A stretch of 64,000 nucleotides of DNA, from NCBI GenBank assembly GCA_944325775.1, contig CALVBL010000007.1, forward strand, positions 5,538 to 69,537, read 5' to 3'. The stretch comes from an uncultured Helicobacter sp. (GTDB taxonomy: Bacteria > Campylobacterota > Campylobacteria > Campylobacterales > Helicobacteraceae). Under the pieces are notes generated by a model. The model was not told where the DNA came from. It did no database searches and saw only the letters and a list, made by a program, of their open reading frames with translations. Position numbers and translations under genes: made by a program. Shown here piece by piece: positions 55,592-64,000 of the stretch (positions are counted from its first letter, which is position 1; each line of letters opens with the position of its first letter).

Positions 55592-56611
55592 TTATTCACA
55601 AAGGGACATGAGCCATACATAATAGGATTGTGGCAATGTGTGGGACATATCTCCTAGAATTCCAAATCCTAACTTTGCACAAGTATTATCCCCTAGCACA
55701 TAATGCATCTTTTTGTGGTATTTGGTGTGCAAAGCTATATCAACACTCAATGTATTATTTGTGAGGAAAATAATACTCTCTTTTAGTTTATTATATTTTT
55801 CTTGTGTAGGCAGAAAAAGTAAGGCTTCGTAATAAGATATATTGTGCAGGGTTATACATATTTTATTTTGATGAGAAAGACTGGTGCTACCCAATACAAA
55901 GTTTTCCTTAAGTATATTGTTATAGTGCCCTAAAATATTTTTTTGTGATTGGATAATTGGAATTTGTTGAGGAATATTTTCTATAATCTCAACTCTGCAA
56001 TGAAGTTTGAGGTGATGTTGTAGCACTTGTTCAATATAGGATTTTGGTTTTCTAAGACTCAAAATTAAGGGAGCAAATGGCAGATATTCTTTGGCAAGGT
56101 TTGTGTCACGTAAACCCAATAAGGAAAGAAGAATTTGTGAGATTCTATCATCAAGAGTTGAACGAAAAGATCGAGGGTAATTTCTTAATGCAGCACTTTC
56201 ATATAAAAGCCACAAAAAATGATTATTAAAAAAATCAAAAAACAGACTAAATCCCTCATGATCATCTTGAATATTTGCAAATTTATCTAAAATATAATTT
56301 GGTAGTGGTGAATTAGCACCAAATAACCCAAAAAAATATGTCATTACTTCCACAAACTTGTCAGAATCTTTATCGGAATTACAAGTTTGTATATAAGTTG
56401 GCAGAGATTGCTCGTTGTGGGAATGAGAGTAAAAAGTTTCTTTGGTATGATTTGAATCATGTGAGAGATTATAGTGATTGTTTTCATTCTCTTGTATAGT
56501 GGGAATATCAATTTCTTTATAGGCATGACCTAAAGATTGGGAAGTACGCAAAAATATTTGCTCCTTACTATATGTATTAAGCAAGGAAGTAAGAAGTGTA
56601 TAAAAAGTCAT
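55592..56611 (-). CDS. tssG: T6SS baseplate protein TssG
   Basis: 339 residues. The block TYFFGLFGANSPLPNYILDKF followed by FFDFFNNHFLWLLYESAAL matches the TssG/VasB/ImpH signature (GLxGxxxPLP, then D-F-x-N/H-R). The C-terminal CAKLGFGILGDMSHTLPQ corresponds to the usual LG-rich end. TssG joins TssF, TssE and TssK in the baseplate wedge. It is usually next to tssF; here the upstream neighbour is instead a hydrolase gene across a 429-bp spacer, so the cluster is rearranged or incomplete. An Asn/His/Ser-rich N-terminal stretch (about 40-75) is unusual. Confidence 0.82.
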   Translation of the reverse strand: MTFYTLLTSLLNTYSKEQIFLRTSQSLGHAYKEIDIPTIQENENNHYNLSHDSNHTKETFYSHSHNEQSLPTYIQTCNSDKDSDKFVEVMTYFFGLFGANSPLPNYILDKFANIQDDHEGFSLFFDFFNNHFLWLLYESAALRNYPRSFRSTLDDRISQILLSLLGLRDTNLAKEYLPFAPLILSLRKPKSYIEQVLQHHLKLHCRVEIIENIPQQIPIIQSQKNILGHYNNILKENFVLGSTSLSHQNKICITLHNISYYEALLFLPTQEKYNKLKESIIFLTNNTLSVDIALHTKYHKKMHYVLGDNTCAKLGFGILGDMSHTLPQSYYVWLMSLCE

Positions 56612-57040
56612 ATGAGTCCCTTATGTCGCATTTATTTATATCAATCTCTATTACAAGACCTCGTATCTTTTTTATTTTAATAATTTTGTATTATAGTTTT
56701 ATATCAGCTCACTTGGATTATAAAAATCTATAGTTATCAAGTATAATAAGACCTTATTTGTATTCTCTGTTCTGTAGCATACCATAAATTTTAGCAAAAA
56801 ACATTGTTATATCGCTAATTAAATAACATCAAAAGAAATTTTAGATTATTAGTAAGTCAGTCCCTATAAGATATATATTGTTAGATAAGGGTATATATTC
56901 TCTAGCAATAAATAGCTAGAGCTAAGATTGATTAGTGGACGTTATTTGTTTTTGTGGTAAGGCTTGGGATTTTAAAGCAATTACCCTACCCTAATAAATC
57001 CTATTATTTTTTGCAAGAATACATGCATGTAATCTATTCA
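56612..57040. other. 429-bp AT-rich spacer upstream of tssG
   Basis: No frame of useful length. On the minus strand TATAAT (56690-56695) lies about 80 bases before the tssG start and may be a -10 box without a good -35. A short hairpin TCTAGC-8-GCTAGA is at 56901-56920, downstream of the hydrolase gene. Confidence 0.45.
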
Positions 57041-58243
57041 TTATACTTTTTTATCTAGTAAGTTTTGGTATATGGAACTTTCAAATTGGAGAAATCCACC
57101 ATAAGATGAGGGATCCATAAACGGCAACACCTCAGAAGCCCAAAAACCACCAATGCCATTTTTTCGATCTATGAAATAAAACAGATTGGATATACCAGCC
57201 CACATTATAGTATGAGCTGGACGTCCAGTGTTGGTCATTTCTTCATTGATTTGAAATGTATAGCCCCATGATTTTTGTATCGATGGATAAAATTCTCCTT
57301 TATTAGTAAATAAAGGTATAGCACTATCCCAACCCTGACATCTTAGAGTGCCTATACCATTCATACACATAAAATTAATAGATTGTGGTGAAAGCACTCT
57401 GCCATTTTCACCAACACCATCATTGAGAATCATTCGGATAAACTTCATGTAATCAGTTACTGTGCAATGTAAACCATGACCTCCCATATCTATGGGAGAA
57501 GGATTGGGTAAAGTTATGTCTCTAGCAGGAGATAATTTGCCACTTTGATCTCTAACGTGAATGATTGCTAAGCGTTGTTTTAGACTATCTGTCAGATCAA
57601 AAACAGTATCACGCATATTACAGGGTTCAAGGATTTTTTCCTTTAATAAAACACTTAAACGCTTTGAAGTAGCTTTTTCTAGGACTAGACCTAGCCAATC
57701 TATGTTAATTCCATAATTCCAAGATGTGCCAGGTTCAAATAACAAGACACTTTGCAGTGACTCTAAGGTATTAGTTACAACTGATGGAATTGAATAGTAT
57801 TGTCTATAGGCTAGATCTTCCTTATTAAAAAATTCATAGCCAAATCCCGCAGTATGCAACACTAAATGCCTTAATGTGATATCGTTTTTAGCTTTTCTTG
57901 TAATTGGCTTTGAGTCTTTATCAAATCCCTCTAAAACCTCTATATCAGCAATTTCAGGCAAATATTCTTTTGCTAAATCATCTAGTTTCACAATATTTTC
58001 TTCAATCAATGTAAACAACAATGCACCAACTAATGCTTTAGTAGTAGAAAATGCATTAAAAACACTTTCTGTATTTATCTTTTCATCACAATCAAGAGAT
58101 AATTTGCCTAATGCCCCTTCATAAATATTTGCCTGTTTATCAGTGAGCATGGCAACAACACCAGGTATTCCACCAGCGACATTTACCGCAGATTCTAAGG
58201 CTTTATCTAAATCGTTATGCAATCTATCTTTAAAATGGGGCAT
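57041..58243 (-). CDS. Serine hydrolase of the beta-lactamase/EstB family
   Basis: 400 residues. Active-site motifs: FSTTKAL (SxxK, nucleophile Ser about residue 67) and WNYGINIDWLG (YxN). GHGLHCTVTDYMKFIRMIL is typical of class C-like esterases (EstB, LovD relatives). A C-terminal HTIMWAGISN corresponds to the third motif region. No signal peptide is present, so a cytosolic esterase or transacylase is more likely than an antibiotic-degrading beta-lactamase. AGGAG precedes the ATG at 5 bases. It lies in the T6SS island, so secretion as an effector is conceivable but there is no direct evidence. Confidence 0.82.
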   Translation of the reverse strand: MPHFKDRLHNDLDKALESAVNVAGGIPGVVAMLTDKQANIYEGALGKLSLDCDEKINTESVFNAFSTTKALVGALLFTLIEENIVKLDDLAKEYLPEIADIEVLEGFDKDSKPITRKAKNDITLRHLVLHTAGFGYEFFNKEDLAYRQYYSIPSVVTNTLESLQSVLLFEPGTSWNYGINIDWLGLVLEKATSKRLSVLLKEKILEPCNMRDTVFDLTDSLKQRLAIIHVRDQSGKLSPARDITLPNPSPIDMGGHGLHCTVTDYMKFIRMILNDGVGENGRVLSPQSINFMCMNGIGTLRCQGWDSAIPLFTNKGEFYPSIQKSWGYTFQINEEMTNTGRPAHTIMWAGISNLFYFIDRKNGIGGFWASEVLPFMDPSSYGGFLQFESSIYQNLLDKKV

Positions 58244-58349
58244 ACTTACTCCTAAGTTGGTTTAATGTGTGCATTATATCAGAATGAGACATATAAATTC
58301 ATAGCGCTATAAGACACTTTTCTTGCATAAATCCACATTTATATTTATT

Positions 58350-59750
58350 TTATTCCTTTATATTATGTTTCTTAGCATACCATTGTATTTTATCACGCAA
58401 TTCTTGTGGGAAAGATTCTCTATATATAGCTGGGATTGTGGGGTTTAGTTTTTTATCTAGTTTGCCTGCTTCATAGAGTTCATCTAAATATTCTGGTATA
58501 TAGTAAGTAGGTGCATTAGGATAGCCTTGTGGGGGAGTTACTGCCAAGATTTTGGCTCGAAGAATAAAATCATTTTTTACCCATTCTTTGTTGTTTTCAT
58601 TGGATACATCAGCATCTATAAATTCATCCAGTTTGCCTGTGCTAAATGGGATGATGTTATCTGTTCTATCCATAAACTCCTTTCTTGTTTGTTCTGTAGC
58701 TCTAGGATCTCTTGGATCTAGTAGTTTTCCTGCTTTGAGTTCATCACCCAGAATCAATAACACATCTCCACTATCCAGGTATCTACCATAATCCATTATC
58801 CAATCTACCCCCATTATCTCATCAATATAGGGATACATACCAAATCTATCTGGCTTTATCTTTTTGACTAGACTCATCATTTGTGCTTTTCGCAATGGAT
58901 TTTCATATGTGCCATAAAAAAAATAGCCATCTGTATAATATCCTTTCTCCCAAATCTCACCTAATTGATGCACCAACACTCTTTTTTGATATGTTCTTGC
59001 TGTAAAGCCATCCACTCGTATTGCACTAAACCCCTTTATATCTCCTAGCATACCTGCTGCTATTTCCCACTCTGCCATTGCCAAAAATCCATCGCTTATA
59101 TGAGCCATTCCTCTATTTGCCTCTACTATTTCATAGAGTTCTTTATATTCTTGGTTTATGAGATTACCATTTTCATCTACACTAGCTATAGCATCTAATG
59201 GTATATCTATGACAGAGCTTCTTATCCCACTTCTAATCACTAAATATTTATATCTTTCTCTTTTTGTTTTTAAGGATTCATAATAGGCTTTTTCAGCTTT
59301 AGTCCAAGGAGCTATAGCACCTATAGGAGGTTGTGTAAGATAGAGATTGCGAAGTGCTTGATACTCTTTAAGATGATCTGGATTTGTTTTAAGGCTTGGA
59401 TCAAAGTAGATAGGTTTGTAATTGGCATAGGGGGAAGATTTCATAATGATATTTGTTTGATGATATATATTTGTTACATATTGGCTTGTTTCTTCTGAAG
59501 TATCCATTTTTATTACCTTTTCAATTGGTAATTGTGTGGTCTCATCTTTTCTAAGTGTTGTTCTTTCTTTCTGTAAAATTACCTTACCATCGGAATCCAA
59601 TGTTATATCTTTATTAAATGCATCTTTTGTTGTCATTGCTTTCTCCTTATTATTTGAATTCCCACAACCAACGACACTATATCCACCCAATATCCCTAAT
59701 CCTAATACAGATATTGTATGTAAAAACTTTCGTCTATCTATCCTATCCAT
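58350..59750 (-). CDS. Tat-type lipoprotein, unknown function (candidate immunity protein)
   Basis: 466 residues. The N-terminus has a twin-arginine motif (DRRKFL) before a hydrophobic stretch ending in VVGC, a lipobox, so it is probably exported folded and lipidated. The body has no domain I recognise; it is Tyr/Lys/Asp-rich, with a hydrophilic, globular look. The start overlaps the end of the 1182-aa gene by 13 bases, with GGAGGA upstream. The C-terminal 65 or so residues recur in the remnant at 54.0 kb. Periplasmic lipoproteins downstream of phospholipase-type T6SS effectors are often immunity proteins; that role is inferred here from position only. Confidence 0.7.
   Translation of the reverse strand: MDRIDRRKFLHTISVLGLGILGGYSVVGCGNSNNKEKAMTTKDAFNKDITLDSDGKVILQKERTTLRKDETTQLPIEKVIKMDTSEETSQYVTNIYHQTNIIMKSSPYANYKPIYFDPSLKTNPDHLKEYQALRNLYLTQPPIGAIAPWTKAEKAYYESLKTKRERYKYLVIRSGIRSSVIDIPLDAIASVDENGNLINQEYKELYEIVEANRGMAHISDGFLAMAEWEIAAGMLGDIKGFSAIRVDGFTARTYQKRVLVHQLGEIWEKGYYTDGYFFYGTYENPLRKAQMMSLVKKIKPDRFGMYPYIDEIMGVDWIMDYGRYLDSGDVLLILGDELKAGKLLDPRDPRATEQTRKEFMDRTDNIIPFSTGKLDEFIDADVSNENNKEWVKNDFILRAKILAVTPPQGYPNAPTYYIPEYLDELYEAGKLDKKLNPTIPAIYRESFPQELRDKIQWYAKKHNIKE
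58364..58553 (-). repeat. Direct repeat, right copy (about 190 bp)
   Basis: Matches 54001-54190 at roughly 90% by eye. It is the 3' end of the intact lipoprotein gene. Confidence 0.8.
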
Positions 59751-62700
59751 AATCCATCCTCCATTATTATTGTAGTAGCTAAGCGTCCTATGGATTTAGG
59801 TCTAGGTATATTATAGTGTCCCTTTGGATCTATCCCTACATACATTGCTTTAATGTTATTATGCCCTATGATGTTTAGTTTTTCTAATAATTCTCTATAT
59901 TTTGCATGATATATATTTGTTTTTGTATTTGTATTGATGTTGCCATTAATAAAATCACTGAGTATGTCTATACAAGCATTATAACAATCTATGGCTTTCT
60001 CTCCTTCGTTTGCGTCTAATTTCTTAAATTCTTGCAATTTGTTTTCATCTCTTAGCTTATAAAGCTCTTTTTTATTTTTTAAAATCTCTAGACTTGCCTT
60101 ATTTGTGCCATTTGCAAAAAAATCTATATCATTGATGTAATAGTTTGTATCCTTGCTCACTCCTCTTAGCTCATCTAAAAGGATATAACCTAGTAGCTTT
60201 TGTAAGAGATAGTCTGAAGCTTGCTTGGGTGAAGCATTGCTTAAATGATAAAATAGAGCATCTAGCACTCCTAGCCCTCCTGTTTTTAATCTCCCTCCTA
60301 TCACCATATCATACAAATTAAATGAGAAAAAAGTATTATGAACTATCATGGGATAATACACTCCCTCATCCCTTTGTAGTGCATATGGGTAATTGTATTT
60401 GTAGTTGAGTTTGATAAATTGCAGTCGTTCAAATTCTTTTTTGCTTTTTTCGTATTCTGTGACAAAGGTTTGATTAAAGATATTAAGTGCCATTGCTTGG
60501 GGTAGACCTTTTGCAAAGTCTTTAAATGTATCTGTAATAAACTCTTTTGCAAATAAGCCTTTTTGTTTGATGATTTCTTTTTCGATTGCTGCCTTTTGTT
60601 TTTGTTTATCATTAATATCTGTGTATTTTGTTTGTAACCTATCTTCAAGGGATTTTATCTTTGGGTTGTTTGTAATATCTCCTAGTGCAATAATCTCAAA
60701 TGCTTGTGTTTTATGGATTCTGGCAAGTTGGATAAAAGCTTGTTTCTTGATTTGTTTTAATTTTGCATTAGCTCTAGAATTGTTGGCTTTTGGCTGTGAA
60801 ATATATATTTGTTTCTCGCTAGAGGTTAGAATTGTAGCAAGATATAAAAAGCCAAGCTCTTCAATAAGGAAGGTGCTTAGTTTTTGTGAGAAGCTAAGTT
60901 TTAAAAGTGTTTTTGTGAGTTTGTGTATTATATCTATCCCTGAGAGATTAAAGAATACGCTAGAAAATGGGAAATATGCTGTGATAAAGTTTTTAAGTAT
61001 CTCTTCTAAAATTTTTTGATTATCAATTTGTGTTTGTTGTTCTTGTTGCTGCTTGATTTGTGAGAGTTTATTATCTATTATTTGTAGATTGTCTTGGATA
61101 TTTTGAAATATATCATCATTTGTGTTAGAATCATCATGAGATTCTATATTTTCAAATAACATATTCAGTGTTTCTTGCTCTTCTTGGCTTAAATCTTTGT
61201 GTTGCTCGCTTTTTTCTATAGCAAGAACAAATTCTTCTATACAAAAAATTTGATTATTATTTTCTTTTTGTTTGATAGAAAAACAAATGGGGATATTATT
61301 ATTATCTAATGTTTCAATATATGAATCTTTAGAAAGCATATTAATTTCTTCATCAGCTACCTTTATGTATTCATAATTCCATATAAAAAGCCATTGTGGA
61401 TCCGTTTTAATTCCACTATAAAAGTTTTTTATCACATAATAGCTTAAGGCTAATAAGAGGACCTCTAGAGCGGAATAAGAGCGTTTTGGCTCTTCATATT
61501 CATATCCATAATGGTATATATCATAGTCTATATCTTTGATTGTAATCATACTTTTAATATATCCTCGCAAACAGGCTATGCCTTCTTTGAAATATTGTTC
61601 TTCTTTTTCCACTATCTCTTTTTTATCCATAGGTTGCTTAAAAAAAGATTGCATGTATTGATAACTTGCAATTTTTTGCATTTGATCTTTATTATTTGGA
61701 AATGTGGAAAACAACATCTCTCCCATTCCTAAATAAGCTTGTTGTTCCCAGGAGATATACTCATCATATAACTTCTTGTATTCAAGATATTGTTGTTTGT
61801 CTATATGCACAAATGGACTTAAATTAAGCACATAAGCTTCTTTTTTAGTTGCATTGATTTTGATTTGATATTTGCTATAATCGACTACTGCATTATAATC
61901 TTTGTCAGGTTTTTGATGAAGCATAGTATTTGTATTTTTCAAAGATGAATTGCCATAAAAGATTGTATTGTTTAATGTATTGATAAGTGTTGCACTTAAT
62001 CCTGCATTATGCTTATATGGAGCATTACCAATAACAAGATAATTAAAACCTTGTTTGGATTCATCGGTTTCTTTTTTATTTTGTTCCTCTTTAATGAGTT
62101 CTACAAGCTTGGTTGAATTAAAAAATGGACTTTCAATATAAGCAAAGCGATTCTTTGATGTTGACATTTGATTTTGTAAAAACTCACAAATTTTTCCTTT
62201 GCCATATATACCTATTGTTTTATTTTGAAATACTAACTTTTCATTATCATGCACTAGATCTTTGATTGATAATTCTGGCTTTTGTAGTTGTAAGCAAACT
62301 CCCAAATTTTGCTTGAGTGTGACTGGAAGCTCGTTTGTTTGTGTGCCTAATCCCGAAAAATCAATAAGTATTGTATCATCTATGATAAGTGTATTATGTA
62401 GAGTGTGGTTTTCAAAAAGAGTGATGAGCGGCGCAATCTCTTGCGTTAATGGTTTAAGAATAGAGTTTGAAATGGCGTAGCTATACTTCGAATCTGCCCA
62501 TTCCAAGATATTACTCAGTGTTTTGCTCCCTTCAAATAATATGTCGGCACCAAATAGCAATAGATTGCTTTTAGCAAATATCTTTTTGATGCTGAAAATA
62601 TCAATAATATTAAAGAAAAAATTTACTATTTCTTTATATATCTGAGAGTTCCCATCTTGATAAATCTTTTGAATTGATTGGTTTAGCTCATCAAATACAA

Positions 62701-63286
62701 TATTTAAGCTATTTTCCAAATCTTGTATGTTGCCGAGATATTCAAGCTCATTAAGTTGTTTGGTCTTTTGTATAAAAGGTTTTTTTAGTTGTTCATCTAT
62801 AGAATTCAGGAGGGCTTCATAACTATTAGTTTGTTTTATAAATTCATCTATGGCTTCAGAGAGAGATTCTATATTTTGATTTGGTAGCTTGTCGCACAAA
62901 GACTTTACGAAGTTACATAAAATACTTGATTGTGCTGTTTGCATATTATACACACAGATACTCTTGTTTGTTGGTGTATCGTTTATTTTCTTACTACTAT
63001 CAAGGTAATATGTTGCTCGTGATGATTGTGCAATAATATTTTTGATATCAGGACTATTGTAGCTAAATACTTCTATCTCGATATCAGTGTTTTGTGCTAA
63101 ATTTAGGAGATGCTGGACAAGCTGATATTCAAACAATTCTATTGTCCCATTCATTATTCTATGATGATAATACGATTCAAAGTTTGTGCAATACAATTGT
63201 ATTGTTTTAGCTTTTTGGCTATGTTCCTTGATTGTTTGTAATAGCTGTTCTTGCGTATATATAAATTTTATATCTGTGTTATCCAT
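59738..63286 (-). CDS. 1182-aa protein with faint phospholipase-D-like features (candidate T6SS effector)
   Basis: 1182 residues, very AT-rich codon use, no signal peptide. The N-terminal 90 residues (AKTIQLYCTNFESYY, later IEIEVFSYNSPD) resemble the opening strand-helix of PLD-superfamily enzymes. HNTLIIDDTILIDFSG at about 297-312 resembles an HKD motif (HxKxxxxD) in which Lys is replaced by Thr. NRFAYIESPFF near 379 resembles the strand before the second half-site. A clear second HKD is not found. A Gln/Glu-rich coiled coil lies near 740-800, and hydrophobic segments near 220-250 and 830-890. The C-terminal 400 residues are unfamiliar. It is coupled to both neighbours. I infer, without proof, a T6SS cargo protein. 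Confidence 0.6.
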   Translation of the reverse strand: MDNTDIKFIYTQEQLLQTIKEHSQKAKTIQLYCTNFESYYHHRIMNGTIELFEYQLVQHLLNLAQNTDIEIEVFSYNSPDIKNIIAQSSRATYYLDSSKKINDTPTNKSICVYNMQTAQSSILCNFVKSLCDKLPNQNIESLSEAIDEFIKQTNSYEALLNSIDEQLKKPFIQKTKQLNELEYLGNIQDLENSLNIVFDELNQSIQKIYQDGNSQIYKEIVNFFFNIIDIFSIKKIFAKSNLLLFGADILFEGSKTLSNILEWADSKYSYAISNSILKPLTQEIAPLITLFENHTLHNTLIIDDTILIDFSGLGTQTNELPVTLKQNLGVCLQLQKPELSIKDLVHDNEKLVFQNKTIGIYGKGKICEFLQNQMSTSKNRFAYIESPFFNSTKLVELIKEEQNKKETDESKQGFNYLVIGNAPYKHNAGLSATLINTLNNTIFYGNSSLKNTNTMLHQKPDKDYNAVVDYSKYQIKINATKKEAYVLNLSPFVHIDKQQYLEYKKLYDEYISWEQQAYLGMGEMLFSTFPNNKDQMQKIASYQYMQSFFKQPMDKKEIVEKEEQYFKEGIACLRGYIKSMITIKDIDYDIYHYGYEYEEPKRSYSALEVLLLALSYYVIKNFYSGIKTDPQWLFIWNYEYIKVADEEINMLSKDSYIETLDNNNIPICFSIKQKENNNQIFCIEEFVLAIEKSEQHKDLSQEEQETLNMLFENIESHDDSNTNDDIFQNIQDNLQIIDNKLSQIKQQQEQQTQIDNQKILEEILKNFITAYFPFSSVFFNLSGIDIIHKLTKTLLKLSFSQKLSTFLIEELGFLYLATILTSSEKQIYISQPKANNSRANAKLKQIKKQAFIQLARIHKTQAFEIIALGDITNNPKIKSLEDRLQTKYTDINDKQKQKAAIEKEIIKQKGLFAKEFITDTFKDFAKGLPQAMALNIFNQTFVTEYEKSKKEFERLQFIKLNYKYNYPYALQRDEGVYYPMIVHNTFFSFNLYDMVIGGRLKTGGLGVLDALFYHLSNASPKQASDYLLQKLLGYILLDELRGVSKDTNYYINDIDFFANGTNKASLEILKNKKELYKLRDENKLQEFKKLDANEGEKAIDCYNACIDILSDFINGNINTNTKTNIYHAKYRELLEKLNIIGHNNIKAMYVGIDPKGHYNIPRPKSIGRLATTIIMEDGLWIG

Positions 63287-63978
63287 TATATGCCTTTTTT
63301 TACTATTTGATTTATAAGATGTATTTTTAACACACCCTCTTTTTCCTCTATTATAGAATCTAATCCATTAGCGAATTCAAAGCTTAGTTTTTTTGCTCCA
63401 TAAGGAGCTAAAAAAACTCTTGTGTGTGTAATAACAATACTTTGCAAGGAGTTCTCTTGATTCTCCATAGATTCTTTATTATGCTGTATATCTTTAGAGT
63501 ATTCTAAGAGTTGTTTATATATTCCTACACCATATTCTTTGTATTCATATTCTTTGTAAGCTTGCTTATAGACTTTTGGAATTGTTTGTCGGATAATGAA
63601 TACAAGAGCAAGGCGATGTATTCCTATGGTTACATCTATTTCTTTAAATTCATAATCTTTAGGATAAGAGGCTTGAAGATGTGCTTGTAGGTCTGTATCT
63701 TGCAAATCTTTAGAATCTTTGTGTATATCAAGCTCTAGCAATCCAAAAGGTGTATCGCTCTCTTGTAGTATATCATTAATTTTGCATCTATGCACAGGGA
63801 TATTATCTATTTGCTTTGTGTGTTCTTTATAATACAATCTTAGTAGTGGTTTAGTAAGTTTTATTGTTGCAAGTAATGCTTCTTTGCTTTGTGTATTAGC
63901 ATTACTAGGATTTGGTGAGTTTATCCTAAAAGTATTTTCTTTAGGTGTGCAAATAAGAGGAAAGCCTTTATCACTCAT
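63286..63978 (-). CDS. 230-aa protein of unknown function (candidate effector adaptor/chaperone)
   Basis: 230 residues from ATG 63976-63978; the frame stays open to the window edge, so the start could lie further upstream. It is soluble and Lys/Glu/Tyr-rich, with no recognised motif. Its stop overlaps the start of the 1182-aa gene by one base (TAATG), implying coupled translation and probably a physical partnership. Adaptors with DUF4123-like or DUF1795-like folds usually occupy this position before large T6SS effectors, but I see no specific resemblance. Confidence 0.6.
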   Translation of the reverse strand: MSDKGFPLICTPKENTFRINSPNPSNANTQSKEALLATIKLTKPLLRLYYKEHTKQIDNIPVHRCKINDILQESDTPFGLLELDIHKDSKDLQDTDLQAHLQASYPKDYEFKEIDVTIGIHRLALVFIIRQTIPKVYKQAYKEYEYKEYGVGIYKQLLEYSKDIQHNKESMENQENSLQSIVITHTRVFLAPYGAKKLSFEFANGLDSIIEEKEGVLKIHLINQIVKKGI

Positions 63979-64000
63979 TACACCACTAGAGACTAAATCT

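Larger units (their letters stand above)
53840..64000. other. AT-rich T6SS-associated genomic island (right end beyond window)
   Basis: From about 53.9 kb base composition changes visibly to long A/T-rich runs, unlike the GCGC-rich genes to the left. The abundant AGATTCT word also thins out, notably beyond about 54.3 kb. All intact genes run on the minus strand. Contents: lipoprotein remnant, hcp, tssG, a serine hydrolase and a three-gene module. No integrase, tRNA junction or attachment repeat is visible on the left side, so the border is set by composition only. Confidence 0.6.

Overview
The window comes from a Helicobacter chromosome, probably an enterohepatic species of intermediate GC content. 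This rests on gene content and on neighbourhoods that match my recollection of H. pylori: ligA-cheV-aspS-adk-ppa, murI-rho, DHH-flhA and truB-csrA-ispE. An H. pylori-type FlgR, CiaB and the UbiA- and MenG-type enzymes expected of menaquinone synthesis agree. H. canis would fit, but the species cannot be fixed from sequence alone. The words AGATTCT and AGAATCT recur very often on both strands, inside and between genes.

Layout. 1-8.9 kb (minus strand): DHH phosphoesterase (cut by the window edge), flhA, a HisJ-type histidinol-phosphatase, menG/ubiE, argH, hemJ, a YigZ/IMPACT protein with a large insert, a META-domain lipoprotein and murI. 8.9-14.5 kb (minus): rho, then uvrC followed by a histidine kinase and response regulator. 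14.6-18.0 kb (plus): flgR, a UbiA prenyltransferase and two hypothetical proteins. 18.0-19.7 kb: a hairpin-rich spacer and a GT8 glycosyltransferase switched by a poly-G tract. 19.8-22.4 kb: clpB with a clear promoter. 22.5-29.8 kb: a nickel-type ABC importer (nikA, nikB, nikC and a fused double ATPase) divergent from a TonB-dependent receptor. 29.8-36.8 kb: ciaB, ftsW, trmL, rdgB, tRNA-Arg(CCU), gapA and pgi. 36.8-37.3 kb: a decayed heptosyltransferase-like pseudogene holding a third poly-G tract. 37.4-43.5 kb: an exported hypothetical protein, ispE, csrA, truB, a chemoreceptor, a CxxCH cytochrome-like protein and a metallo-beta-lactamase-fold lipoprotein. 43.8-52.6 kb: acnB, ppa, adk, aspS, cheV and ligA. 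52.85-53.84 kb: a second poly-G switched glycosyltransferase.

From about 53.9 kb to the end the DNA becomes visibly AT-rich and looks acquired. It encodes the type VI secretion (T6SS) proteins Hcp and TssG, a cytosolic serine hydrolase of the beta-lactamase fold, and an overlapping three-gene unit. That unit consists of a 230-aa protein, a 1182-aa protein with faint phospholipase-D-like features, and a 466-aa Tat-type lipoprotein. A truncated second copy of the lipoprotein's 3' end lies about 4.4 kb away. I read the unit as a candidate adaptor/effector/immunity module of the T6SS. It is the best candidate for an undescribed system here, but the functional reading is inference.

Three surface-sugar loci are hit by poly-G tracts: two intact genes that are both OFF in this sequence (10 G each, in frame with 9 or 12), and one dead gene. 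The variable surface, the nickel importer, chemotaxis and flagellar genes, CiaB and the T6SS together suggest a host-associated gut bacterium.
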